37,215 nt of DNA, from assembly GCF_022179465.1 (NCBI RefSeq), contig NZ_BPQV01000019.1, positions 1 through 37,215 on the forward strand, written 5' to 3'. Positions 1-7,600 of this stretch are shown here, in pieces. A program made the position numbers and the translations under genes. The notes under the pieces are model-generated. The model saw only the letters and a program-made list of their open reading frames with translations, was not told the origin of the DNA and did no database searches. Position 1 is the stretch's first letter. Each line of letters begins with the position of its first letter. The DNA comes from Methylobacterium organophilum (GTDB lineage: Bacteria > Pseudomonadota > Alphaproteobacteria > Rhizobiales > Beijerinckiaceae).

Positions 1-54
1 GACCATCTGGTTTACACGGAGAGGGTCGGGGGTTCGAGCCCCTCACCGCCCACC
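1..54 (+). tRNA. tRNA-Val(TAC)-like 3' portion, partial, cut by window edge
   Basis: The sequence runs from about tRNA position 22 to a genomically encoded CCA. The anticodon loop TTTACAC gives anticodon TAC (Val). The T-arm (GGGGG, loop TTCGAGC, CCCTC) and the 3' acceptor strand ACCGCCC are well formed. The anticodon stem is not: TCTGG faces GGAGA, which gives three pairs and two G-G clashes. The D-stem 3' strand reads GACC rather than the usual GAGC. The 5' half lies outside the window, so it cannot be decided whether this is a working tRNA, a decayed copy, or a tRNA 3' end duplicated as an attachment site. Confidence 0.7.
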
Positions 55-190
55 AGTGATCTTGAGACACTTAAATGGGGTTTGAGAAGGCCCAAGACAG
101 TGCCTTCTTTCATCACGTCCCCAAACCGCTTGATGGCCAGTTACAGTCGTCATTCAAATCGACTTGTCTCGCATCTCGGAGGGCCGCCGG

Positions 191-856
191 ATGTCTCTAT
201 ATAGCCAGTTTCTAGACAACACTGGACGCCCCATTCACAAGTCCGGTCACTATTTCTTTGCCTACGAGAGACATTTTGGGAAGTATGTAGGCCAACCGGT
301 CACTTTCCTGGAAATTGGCGCAGGCAATGGCGGATCCTCGCAAATGTGGAAGAGGTGGCTCGGACCTCTAGCGCAGATTGTCACCATCGACATCAACGAG
401 GTTTGCCGGCAATATGCTGACGAACAAGTTTCTGTTCGAATCGGAGATCAATCAGATCCCATATTCCTCCAATCTCTAATCGACGAATTCGGACCTCCAG
501 ACGCGGTGCTGGATGATGGCAGCCATCAGATGCACCACGTCACGGAAACCTTTTCGTTTTTGTACGAACGCATCGCCCCCAATGGCGTATACATGATCGA
601 GGACATGCATACAGCCTATTGGCCCGACTATGGCGGCGGACGCGGCGACCCGAGATCAATCATCGAATGCTTTAAAGGCCTGATCGACGACCTCAACGCA
701 GATCACATCCGCGATGGATCAGTTTCTCCAAGCAATTTTACGCGGCAGACAATAGCCATGACAGCATATGATAGCATTCTTGTGTTTGAGAAAGCGCCGA
801 CAATCAACAAAAGCATGAAGATGCTCGGCAATGAAAATCTGAGAGTAAATTACTAA
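191..856 (+). CDS. class I SAM-dependent methyltransferase, probably sugar/O-methyltransferase
   Basis: A 221-residue Rossmann-fold methyltransferase. Visible motifs are the SAM-binding loop EIGAGNGG (residues 41-48), the acidic strand end TIDIN (65-69), DDGSH (108-112) followed by a further His, and IEDMH (136-140). The DDGSH plus ED-H-TAYW pattern resembles the metal-dependent sugar O-methyltransferases related to MycE and CmcI, so a sugar or glycan hydroxyl is the likely substrate (inference). The ATG at 191 is chosen because GGAGG lies 8 bases upstream; an in-frame TTG at 164 is the longer alternative. It is the first gene of an AT-rich plus-strand cassette and precedes a GT61 glycosyltransferase by 16 bases, probably in one transcript. 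Its base composition is poorer in G+C than that of the genes after 3234, which suggests acquisition. Confidence 0.8.
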   Translation: MSLYSQFLDNTGRPIHKSGHYFFAYERHFGKYVGQPVTFLEIGAGNGGSSQMWKRWLGPLAQIVTIDINEVCRQYADEQVSVRIGDQSDPIFLQSLIDEFGPPDAVLDDGSHQMHHVTETFSFLYERIAPNGVYMIEDMHTAYWPDYGGGRGDPRSIIECFKGLIDDLNADHIRDGSVSPSNFTRQTIAMTAYDSILVFEKAPTINKSMKMLGNENLRVNY

Positions 857-872
857 TACGCCCGAGAAAACA

Positions 873-1889
873 ATGTCGTCGCTACAGCCTTGCACATCCT
901 TGTGGGGGACTACCCAAGTTATTGAGGACGCCCCGACGACAAAAATATTCAAAAACTGCATATATTTGCCCTATGCCCATGGAAAGCCCTGGGGCATAAT
1001 CGATGCAGATGGCAAGTTTATTTCGGAATCCATTGATTATCGAGAAGGTCTATACCCCCCTCCAGATCAAGTTATAAGCACCGAAGCTCAACTTTATGAG
1101 ATTCCACATCATCGAGAAAACACTACCTATATTTACGGCGGCCGCATAAATCCTCACTTTGGACATTTTTTGATAAATACCCTGCCGAGATACTGGAACG
1201 TTACTAAAATAAGAAGCCCAAACACAAAGATACTTTACCATGGGCCAAACAGCTCTGAGGAGCTTTTTTCAATACCTTTTGTCTCCACAATTTTCCGCCA
1301 GCTAGGTCTAGCCCCGCGTGATTTTATCAATTTTCAACAAAATACAAAAATTTCTAATATTGTAATTCCCAGCACGAGCTTTGAAGAACAGCGCGCAGGC
1401 TACCTTCCCTATAGAAATCTATGCAGTTCTATTGGAGATAGAATATTATATAAATTTGGAGACAACGCAGAAATATCCACAATATATTACTCTAAAACGA
1501 GACTTAAATCAGCAGTTGGAAATATCTCAAACGAGATTGAGATCGAAAACTATTTACACTCCAACGGCGTGCAGATTTTCTATCCGGAAATGCTCTCTTT
1601 TGAGGAGCAGATCTACTTAATGTCAAATTGCAAGAATATCATAGCCTCTTCTGGATCATTTCTGCATGCGAGCATTTTCTGCCCCCCTCGAAAAATAACA
1701 TGCCTCAATGTTACGGAAAAAATCAATACAAATTATACAATAATTGATCAACTGACAGGAAACGACGCGGCCTACTATTATCCGTCGGCCATTCAAGTTC
1801 TTCCGAAGACAGAAGGCTTTCTTACATCCCGCTATATTCCTGATGCCGAACAGGTAGCAGCCGAAATACTGGAACTCTCAAGGATGTAA
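873..1889 (+). CDS. glycosyltransferase family 61 protein
   Basis: A 338-residue protein with the hallmarks of GT61 (DUF563): HFGHF at residues 95-99 followed by NTLPRYW, a central YYSKTRL segment, and a C-terminal block with FEEQ, NCKNIIASSGSFLHA and a Cys-Pro-Pro motif. Family members transfer pentose or GlcNAc residues onto polysaccharide or protein acceptors; the substrate here is unknown. No signal peptide or membrane segment is obvious, so it is probably cytosolic or peripheral. It lies 16 bases after the methyltransferase and 2 bases before the secreted protein gene, which points to one operon. Its codon use is strongly AT-rich (many AAA, ATA and TTT codons) compared with the rest of the window, the clearest sign of horizontal transfer here. 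Confidence 0.8.
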   Translation: MSSLQPCTSLWGTTQVIEDAPTTKIFKNCIYLPYAHGKPWGIIDADGKFISESIDYREGLYPPPDQVISTEAQLYEIPHHRENTTYIYGGRINPHFGHFLINTLPRYWNVTKIRSPNTKILYHGPNSSEELFSIPFVSTIFRQLGLAPRDFINFQQNTKISNIVIPSTSFEEQRAGYLPYRNLCSSIGDRILYKFGDNAEISTIYYSKTRLKSAVGNISNEIEIENYLHSNGVQIFYPEMLSFEEQIYLMSNCKNIIASSGSFLHASIFCPPRKITCLNVTEKINTNYTIIDQLTGNDAAYYYPSAIQVLPKTEGFLTSRYIPDAEQVAAEILELSRM

Positions 1890-1891
1890 AA

Positions 1892-2818
1892 ATGTATATT
1901 AAAATTGTAAATATTTTTATAATGATACTGGTAATGCTGTGTCGTAGCGGGCCTCTTCATGCACAAGAGAGAGCTGAGCAGAAAGATCTCAGCCATATCG
2001 TGATCGCATCGCCATCGATCGTCACCTGCCCTGCGGCGAACTGTCCCACACCCCCACAAAGCAAGCCTGTCCTTTCGACGCAGGTTATCTACGGGACCAC
2101 GACAAAGGATGCCACACAGCCGGAATGGCTCTCCTCGCTCGGGATGTTCGTGAATACCGGCCACCCGGACGGCCAAAAAGTGACTCAGTACCTCGGAATC
2201 GTACAGGCTCCCGGAGCCGGTACCGTTTGGTCCTTGAACACAGACGCCGTACGCAACGGCACGATGGGGGGCGCGAATAGCTTTGGCGGTTTCGTCGGCA
2301 GCGGCAAGCCGGGAATTCCGGGAACGATCGGCGAGAAAAATGGTACGATCGGTTATGAACTCGACTTCACGAACTGGGATGCGCACAGCTCACCGGGCAA
2401 GGGGCCTTTTACCGTCGGCCAGTACGTGCATGCGCAAGGTTCTTTCACCTCGCTGAGCGCGATCTACCTTGATGCCCATATGGGTAACGGCGCCCAGGCT
2501 TGGCACAACGGCCTCTTCTTCAACGGCAGCGACGTGATCGAGATGAACACGTTCATGGATGCGACCCGATCGCGCCACTCGCTCACTGTTGCAGGACAGC
2601 ACGATATTGGCCTCAATACAACCATGGCAAACTCAGATATGACGGCCGTCGCTCTGAAATCGGGACAAACAGCCTGCTTCGATGGGCGATCGCATTGCAT
2701 CACCTGGAGAGACGGAAAGCTGATCTATTTAAATGCTAGAGGAACTCCTGTTTTTACCATTGACGAAGATGGCAATGCGTCCTTTGCAGGAAAGGTTCGC
2801 GAAAACTCTGCGCGCTAA
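1892..2818 (+). CDS. secreted protein of unknown function, phage-tail-like C-terminus
   Basis: A 308-residue protein that I do not recognise as a defined family. Residues 1-24 form a signal peptide: Lys early, a hydrophobic run, then an Ala-x-Ala-like site before QERAEQ. A Cys-Pro rich linker (VTCPAANCPTPP) follows, then a Gly/Asn/Ser-rich body with many short beta-like segments. The end, with TPVFTIDEDGNASFAGKV, resembles the repeat-type strand just before the end of bacteriophage tail-fibre or collar proteins; that is resemblance only. The start follows the GT61 stop by two bases, with AAGGA upstream as ribosome binding site. Its composition is intermediate, AT-rich at the 5' end and closer to the host toward the 3' end. 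Being co-transcribed with glycan genes, it may be an exported surface protein or glycan-linked factor (inference). Confidence 0.6.
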   Translation: MYIKIVNIFIMILVMLCRSGPLHAQERAEQKDLSHIVIASPSIVTCPAANCPTPPQSKPVLSTQVIYGTTTKDATQPEWLSSLGMFVNTGHPDGQKVTQYLGIVQAPGAGTVWSLNTDAVRNGTMGGANSFGGFVGSGKPGIPGTIGEKNGTIGYELDFTNWDAHSSPGKGPFTVGQYVHAQGSFTSLSAIYLDAHMGNGAQAWHNGLFFNGSDVIEMNTFMDATRSRHSLTVAGQHDIGLNTTMANSDMTAVALKSGQTACFDGRSHCITWRDGKLIYLNARGTPVFTIDEDGNASFAGKVRENSAR

Positions 2819-3233
2819 ATCATCTGTTTAGACAAAAACGCCAGCCCAACACTTAACGCGCTGAATATATTTTTGAATATTTCATTTATACACCGGCCCG
2901 CGTTTGCCAAAGTCCCCTCATGACACGGCATCGTGATCATTGCATCGGATGTCATTCGATCCCGCGTCGGCTCGCCCGCAGAAATGACATCGTTCTGGAT
3001 ATAAGATGTGCTTCGTACCCCGGTCGGAGGAACGGAGAATGGGCCTATCGCCTCTTGCAAGGTGCGGAGCCGAGGAGGCGCATAAGGCGTCCCGTTTGGC
3101 AACGGATCGGACGATTCATCTCGATCGGGTAAAAACGACACGGCTTCAAATTAAACTCGTAAGCGATAGCAAAGACGCCAGCGTACAAATTATTCGCCGC
3201 GCAACGCACGCCTCGTTCTCATAGAACCACGAC
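2819..3233. other. intergenic stretch at composition boundary, no gene supported
   Basis: The 415 bases between the secreted protein and the ABC permease shift from AT-rich to GC-rich. Short open frames exist on both strands but have neither family resemblance nor ribosome binding sites. No repeat of the tRNA-Val 3' end was found here by eye. It may hold the promoter of the permease gene. Confidence 0.5.
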
Positions 3234-4034
3234 ATGTCGCTCGATCTGACCGTCCCGAAGAAGCAACCGCTGACCGCGATCGACACCTATTGTCAGGTCG
3301 TCGGCGCCCTGATGCTGCGTGACATGCAGACCCGCTTCGGCGCCACCCGCTGGGGCTGGGGCGTCCAGGTGCTGTGGCCGGTCACCCACGTGATGATCAT
3401 CGCGGCCGTCATGGCCTTCCGCCACATGCCCTCGCCGATCGGCGACAGCGCCCTGATCTTCGCGGCCACCGGCGCGGCCCCGGCGCTCGTCTACCGCTAC
3501 ATCGCCCGCGAGGTGATGAAGGGCTTTTCCGTCAACAGGCCGCTCACCTATTTCCCCCAGGTCTCGAACTTCGCCGTCTTCGTCTCGCGCTGCCTCAACG
3601 AGATCATCGGCTCCTTCCTGGGCCTGGCGGCCATCCTGGCCATCATCGCCGCCTGCGGCGTCGACCCGCTGCCGATCGACACGATGCAGGCCCTGACCGG
3701 GTATCTGGTCGCGATCGTGTTCGGCATCGGGCTCGGCGGCATCAATGTCGGCATCGTGTCCGTGTTCCCGGGCTGGAACATCGGCTTCATCCTGTTCAGT
3801 ATCCTGATCTATTTCGCCAGCGGCGTGATGTTCCTGCCCTCCTACCTGCCGCCGGAGATCTACTGGTGGATGAAGTGGCTGCCGCCGGTGCAGTATGTCG
3901 AGTGGGTGCGCCTGGGCTATGATCCGGGCCTGGATGTCGAGATCGACTATCTCTACACGATCACGGCCACGCTCGTGACCCTGGCCGTCGGCCTCGCCAT
4001 GGAGCGCTACATCAGCCGCAGCCAGGGAACCTGA
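3234..4034 (+). CDS. ABC-2 type polysaccharide export permease
   Basis: A 266-residue integral membrane protein with about six hydrophobic segments in the arrangement of KpsM/Wzm-type ABC-2 permeases. After a cytosolic N-terminus (residues 1-30) comes the family-typical LMLRDMQTRFG segment, the amphipathic interface helix, and then TM helices starting near residue 40. The C-terminal half has the PPEIYWWMKWLPPVQYVEWVR region, as in KpsM-like permeases where an extracytoplasmic Pro-rich loop precedes the last helix. The family exports capsule or O-antigen chains using a separate ATPase, but no ATP-binding gene is present next to it. It has host-like high G+C, unlike the cassette to its left, and converges with the flippase gene, whose stop is 12 bases away. 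No clear Shine-Dalgarno is seen; the ATG is the only plausible start. Confidence 0.8.
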   Translation: MSLDLTVPKKQPLTAIDTYCQVVGALMLRDMQTRFGATRWGWGVQVLWPVTHVMIIAAVMAFRHMPSPIGDSALIFAATGAAPALVYRYIAREVMKGFSVNRPLTYFPQVSNFAVFVSRCLNEIIGSFLGLAAILAIIAACGVDPLPIDTMQALTGYLVAIVFGIGLGGINVGIVSVFPGWNIGFILFSILIYFASGVMFLPSYLPPEIYWWMKWLPPVQYVEWVRLGYDPGLDVEIDYLYTITATLVTLAVGLAMERYISRSQGT

Positions 4035-4046
4035 GGCGGGGCGGGC

Positions 4047-5516
4047 TCAGGGCATCGCCCGCGAGGGGGATTTCCGGCGCAGGAGAGACGCGCCGGAGAT
4101 CCGCTCCGTCACCAGCCCCCGCAGGCCCGCCACGTCGAAGCCCCAGACCACGCCGCCATAGATCGCCGCCCCGAGCGGCAGGCACAGGGCCAGGGCCGCG
4201 GCCGGGGGCAGGTGACGCAGGGGCGTGAGCGCGGCGAGCATGGCGGCGCTGCCGAGGGCCGCCAGGGCGATGTCCCGCCAGGGCAGGGCGAGCCGCTCCC
4301 GGCCCGCCAGCGCGCGGATCGCCAGCAGGGCGACGGCGGCGGCGAGCCCCAGGGTCTGCGCCGCGGCCACGCCCGCCGGCCCGTAGAGCGGCGGCAGCCA
4401 GAGGATCCCTAGGGCGTTCACGGCGAGGCCCAGGGCGGCGGCGAGCACCACCGGGCCCGTGCGGCGCCGGATCTGGAAGATCGGGTTCAGGGCGTAGTGC
4501 ATCACCGACAGGCACAGGATGCCCGGCAGCAGCAGCGCCGTGTAGAGGGCGAAGGGGCCGCGATAGGCCTCCGGCACCAGCAGGCCCTGCAGGGCCGGGG
4601 TCACCGCCCAGTAACCGGCCGCCGCCGGCAGCAGCAGCGCCACCACCACGCCGAGATTGCGCGAGACCTGCGCCTCCGCCGCGACGCGGCCGTGATGCTC
4701 CTCGGCCCGCACGGCGAGCTGGAACAGCAGCAGGTCGAGCGCCGTGCCGAAGGTGGTGAAGACCCGGCCCCCGAGATCGGCCGCGAGGGCGAAATAGCCG
4801 GCCTCGGCGAAATCGGAGGCGGCGACGATGGCGCCCCGGTTCACGAAGGGCAGGAGCTGGTAGATCGCATTGGCCGCGATCAGGGGCAGGCCGTAGCGCG
4901 CGAAGAGCCGCAGGGTCTCCCGCGCCCGGTGCGGGCTCACCGCCGCCTTGGGGTCGCGCAGGGCCGTGCGCATCACCAGCACCGCCAGGAACTGGCTCGC
5001 GCCCCCCGCGAGCAGGACCCAGACCGGCTGCGGCAGCAGGAAGGCGGTGCCGCCCATCAGCACGACGCCGAACAGGTTCTTCCACACGACGAGGCGCAGA
5101 TAGGTGCCGCCCACGAAGCGGGCCCGGGCCAGCGCGGCGTGATAGTCGAACAGCCCGATCGCCAGGGCCGCCAGCGCGGTCGCCGCCGCCACGGCGAACC
5201 GCCCCTCCGGTTCGGGATCGATCCGGAGGCCGAGGCCGCCGCAGAGGGCCGCCGCGGCGAACAGGGCGAGGCCGGTGACGGCATAGGCCCGGTCGAGCCC
5301 CTGCCGGATCCAGGGCTCGGCCTCGCGCACCCGGGCGGAGTAGAACCGCGTCGCCGACAGGCGCAGCCACTCGAACAGGAGGGTGTTGAGCACCACGGCG
5401 CCCGCCGTCGCCAGGGCGAAGCGGCCGAAATCGGCCGGCCCGAGCAGCTTGGCGATCAAGAGGCCGAGGACGAAGTTCAGCCCGGCATTGACGACGAAGG
5501 CAGCCAGGACGGCCAT
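4047..5516 (-). CDS. oligosaccharide flippase / lipopolysaccharide biosynthesis membrane protein (MOP superfamily)
   Basis: A 489-residue, very hydrophobic protein with roughly 12-14 predicted transmembrane helices, starting with the typical N-terminal helix that ends in LLGPADFGRFALA. The G-P-x-x-F-G-x-F/Y motif after the first helix is characteristic of the polysaccharide-synthase/Wzx branch of the MOP superfamily, which flips undecaprenyl-linked oligosaccharides to the periplasmic face. A second repeat begins near residue 200 (ARYGLPLIAANAIYQLL). It is transcribed toward the ABC permease. It begins 103 bases after the stop of the sulfhydrylase on the same strand, so weak co-transcription is possible. 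The exact glycan cannot be told. Together with the GT61 and methyltransferase genes it supports a surface-glycan locus. Confidence 0.8.
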   Translation of the reverse strand: MAVLAAFVVNAGLNFVLGLLIAKLLGPADFGRFALATAGAVVLNTLLFEWLRLSATRFYSARVREAEPWIRQGLDRAYAVTGLALFAAAALCGGLGLRIDPEPEGRFAVAAATALAALAIGLFDYHAALARARFVGGTYLRLVVWKNLFGVVLMGGTAFLLPQPVWVLLAGGASQFLAVLVMRTALRDPKAAVSPHRARETLRLFARYGLPLIAANAIYQLLPFVNRGAIVAASDFAEAGYFALAADLGGRVFTTFGTALDLLLFQLAVRAEEHHGRVAAEAQVSRNLGVVVALLLPAAAGYWAVTPALQGLLVPEAYRGPFALYTALLLPGILCLSVMHYALNPIFQIRRRTGPVVLAAALGLAVNALGILWLPPLYGPAGVAAAQTLGLAAAVALLAIRALAGRERLALPWRDIALAALGSAAMLAALTPLRHLPPAAALALCLPLGAAIYGGVVWGFDVAGLRGLVTERISGASLLRRKSPSRAMP

Positions 5517-5619
5517 GGATCGGGTCGCTTCCGCTTGTCCGGCGCCGCAACCGCGCCGGCCGCATCCTCGCGGGCAGCCGCGAAGAAAGGCTGAACGGCC
5601 CGCCCCGCCGTCGAAGGCG

Positions 5620-6915
5620 TCAGCCGACCTGCGCCAGGGCCTGCTCGATATCCGCGATCAGATCCTCGGGATCCTCGAGGCCGATCGAGAGACGCACCGT
5701 CTCCGGACCGACCAGGGCCGCCGCCCGCTCCTCGGGACGGAGCTGGCGATGGGTCGTCGTGGCGGGATGGATCGCGAGCGACTTGATCTCGCCGATATTC
5801 ACGAGATGCGAGATCAGGTTGAGGCTGGTGATGAACCGCAGCGCCGCCGGCTCGCCGCCCTTGAGGGCGAAGGTGAAGATCGAACCCGGCCCCTGGGGCA
5901 CGTAGCGGTTGGCGAGCGCCTCGCCCTTCTGGCCGGGCAGGGCGGGGTAGCTCACCCATTCCACGGCGGGATGCGCCTTGAGATAGGCGGCGACCGCCTT
6001 CGCGTTGGCGCAGTGGCGGGCCATGCGCAGGGGCAGCGTCTCGATGCCGGTCAGCGTCAGGAAGGCGTTCATCGGCGAGAGGCCGGGCCCGAGGTCGCGC
6101 AGGCCGAACAGGCGGCAGGCGACGGCGAAGCTCATCTCGGGGAAGCGCTGCGACACGATCAGCCCGTCGTAATCGGGCCAGGGATCGTTGATCAGGTTGT
6201 AGCGGCTTCCCTGGGACACCCAGTCGAAGCGGCCGGCATCGCAGATCACGCCGCCGATGGTCTGGCCGGAGCCGCCCAGGAACTTCGAGGTCGAGTGCAC
6301 GACGATGTCGGCGCCGTACTCGATCGGCCGGATCAGGGCGGGGGAGGCGAGGGTGTTGTCGACGACCAGCGGCAGCCTGTGCCGCTGCGCCACCGCGGCG
6401 ATGGCTTCGAGATCCATCACCGTGGCGCAGGGATTCACGATCGATTCGCAGACGATCGCCTTGGTCTCGGGGGTGATCGCCGCCTCGAAGGCCTCCGGCG
6501 TGATGTCGGCGGCGAATTGCGGCTTGAGGTCGTAACGCCCGTCGAGGCGGCGCATCAGGCCGAGCGAGCCGCCGAACAGGCGGGGCGAGGCGACATAGGC
6601 GTCGCCGGACTGCATCAGCGTCATCAGCACGAGCAGCACCGCCGACTGGCCGGAGGAGACCGCCACCGCGCCCTTGGCGCCTTCCAGGGCCGCCACCCGG
6701 CGCTCCAGGGCCGCCACGGTCGGGTTCGAGCCGCGCGAGTAGGAGAAGCCGGTCTTGCGCATGGCGAAGATGTCGGCGGCCTGCTCGGTCGAATCGAACA
6801 CGAAGCCGTTGGTGAAGTAGATCGGCTGCGCCCGCGCGCCCGTCGCCGGATCGGGAGCCGCGCCGGCATGGACGGCCTGGGTGGCGAAGCGGAGCGTCGG
6901 GGTCTCGCTGGACAT
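5620..6915 (-). CDS. O-acetyl/O-succinylhomoserine sulfhydrylase-like PLP enzyme (copy 1)
   Basis: A 431-residue member of the Cys/Met-metabolism PLP family (fold type I). It shows VHAGA near the N-terminus, YSRGSNPT (residues 59-66), SSGQSA (87-92), the Asp of VVDNT and the Schiff-base lysine in HSTSKF (Lys211). These enzymes make homocysteine from an acylated homoserine and sulfide, or act on related substrates, in the cytosol. At the position where the family normally has the PLP-stacking Tyr (YGGS) this protein has Phe (LFGGS, residues 113-117); the second copy at 18175-19455 keeps Tyr. Substrate preference may therefore differ. It starts 22 bases after the stop of a response-regulator gene on the same strand and probably shares its transcript. 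No SAM riboswitch is recognisable. Confidence 0.85.
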   Translation of the reverse strand: MSSETPTLRFATQAVHAGAAPDPATGARAQPIYFTNGFVFDSTEQAADIFAMRKTGFSYSRGSNPTVAALERRVAALEGAKGAVAVSSGQSAVLLVLMTLMQSGDAYVASPRLFGGSLGLMRRLDGRYDLKPQFAADITPEAFEAAITPETKAIVCESIVNPCATVMDLEAIAAVAQRHRLPLVVDNTLASPALIRPIEYGADIVVHSTSKFLGGSGQTIGGVICDAGRFDWVSQGSRYNLINDPWPDYDGLIVSQRFPEMSFAVACRLFGLRDLGPGLSPMNAFLTLTGIETLPLRMARHCANAKAVAAYLKAHPAVEWVSYPALPGQKGEALANRYVPQGPGSIFTFALKGGEPAALRFITSLNLISHLVNIGEIKSLAIHPATTTHRQLRPEERAAALVGPETVRLSIGLEDPEDLIADIEQALAQVG

Positions 6916-6937
6916 GGGGTCGGGATACCGTCTGGGG

Positions 6938-7324
6938 TCAGGCTGCCCGCCGGACGCAGGCCTTGAGGGTGCGCACCAGCATCGAGGGCGAATAGGGCTT
7001 GGGAATGAAGCGGGCGCCCTCGGGCATGTCGTTCGGCCCGGGCGTGCCCATCCCGGACACGATCAGCACCGGGATCTCCGGCCAGCGCAGGGCGACGAGT
7101 CGGGCCAGAGCGAAGCCGTCCATCGAGCCTTGGGGCATGTCGACGTCGGTCATCAGGACGCCGACGTCTCCGCTCTCTTCCAGGACGGTCAGGGCCTTGT
7201 CCGCGTGCGGCGCCTCGAGAACCTTGAAGCCGGCCTCGGCGAGCGTGTCGGAGGCCTCCATCAGCAGGAGGCCGTCATCCTCGACAAGAAGCACGACGGG
7301 CGGCTTGGACGGGGCGTCTGTCAT
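6938..7324 (-). CDS. single-domain response regulator (receiver only)
   Basis: A 128-residue CheY-like receiver domain without an output domain. The acidic pocket is VEDD (residues 14-17), the phospho-acceptor is Asp60 in MTDVDMP, Ser90 occupies the Thr/Ser position, and Lys109 sits in IPKPY. The ATG at 7324 is preferred because the receiver fold begins nine residues later; a longer reading from 7390 would add a basic extension without homology. It is divergent from the GcrA-like gene, and its stop is 22 bases ahead of the sulfhydrylase gene, probably co-transcribed. Such stand-alone receivers usually act as phosphate shuttles or diffusible partners of histidine kinases; the HWE kinase at 11122-12279 is a possible but unproven partner. 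Confidence 0.85.
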   Translation of the reverse strand: MTDAPSKPPVVLLVEDDGLLLMEASDTLAEAGFKVLEAPHADKALTVLEESGDVGVLMTDVDMPQGSMDGFALARLVALRWPEIPVLIVSGMGTPGPNDMPEGARFIPKPYSPSMLVRTLKACVRRAA

Positions 7325-7600
7325 CAGGCTCGGGGGCACTCTCGCGTGGGCCGCTCTTCGGGGCCTAATTCGCGGGTCCCACGAGGTCAAGGACGGCCGT
7401 CCTTCGGGCGATACGGCCGGTGGAAAGGCGATTTGCCGGAGGCTGCCCAGGCGAAGACGGCGATTTTCGGGAGCCGAAGCCCTGTCAAGCGAGCCGGCAA
7501 AGAAGAGGAGCCATGCATCCGTCGCGGGGGACTTTCCCCGTGCCGGCCCCTATACGGCGCCTCCCCGATTCACACGCAGCAAGCAAATCACCCCTCCACG

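Noticed and set aside
2815-3141. 108-codon open frame on the minus strand after the AT-rich cassette
   Set aside because: No ribosome binding site or family resemblance; the composition changes inside it.
2819-3233. Second copy of the tRNA-Val 3' end as an attachment-site repeat
   Set aside because: No match to the T-arm or acceptor sequence was found by eye, so the right border of the cassette is not defined.
4497-5594. 365-codon open frame opposite the flippase gene
   Set aside because: The translation is rich in Gln, Arg and Gly with no family features, while the other strand gives a clear multi-span membrane protein.
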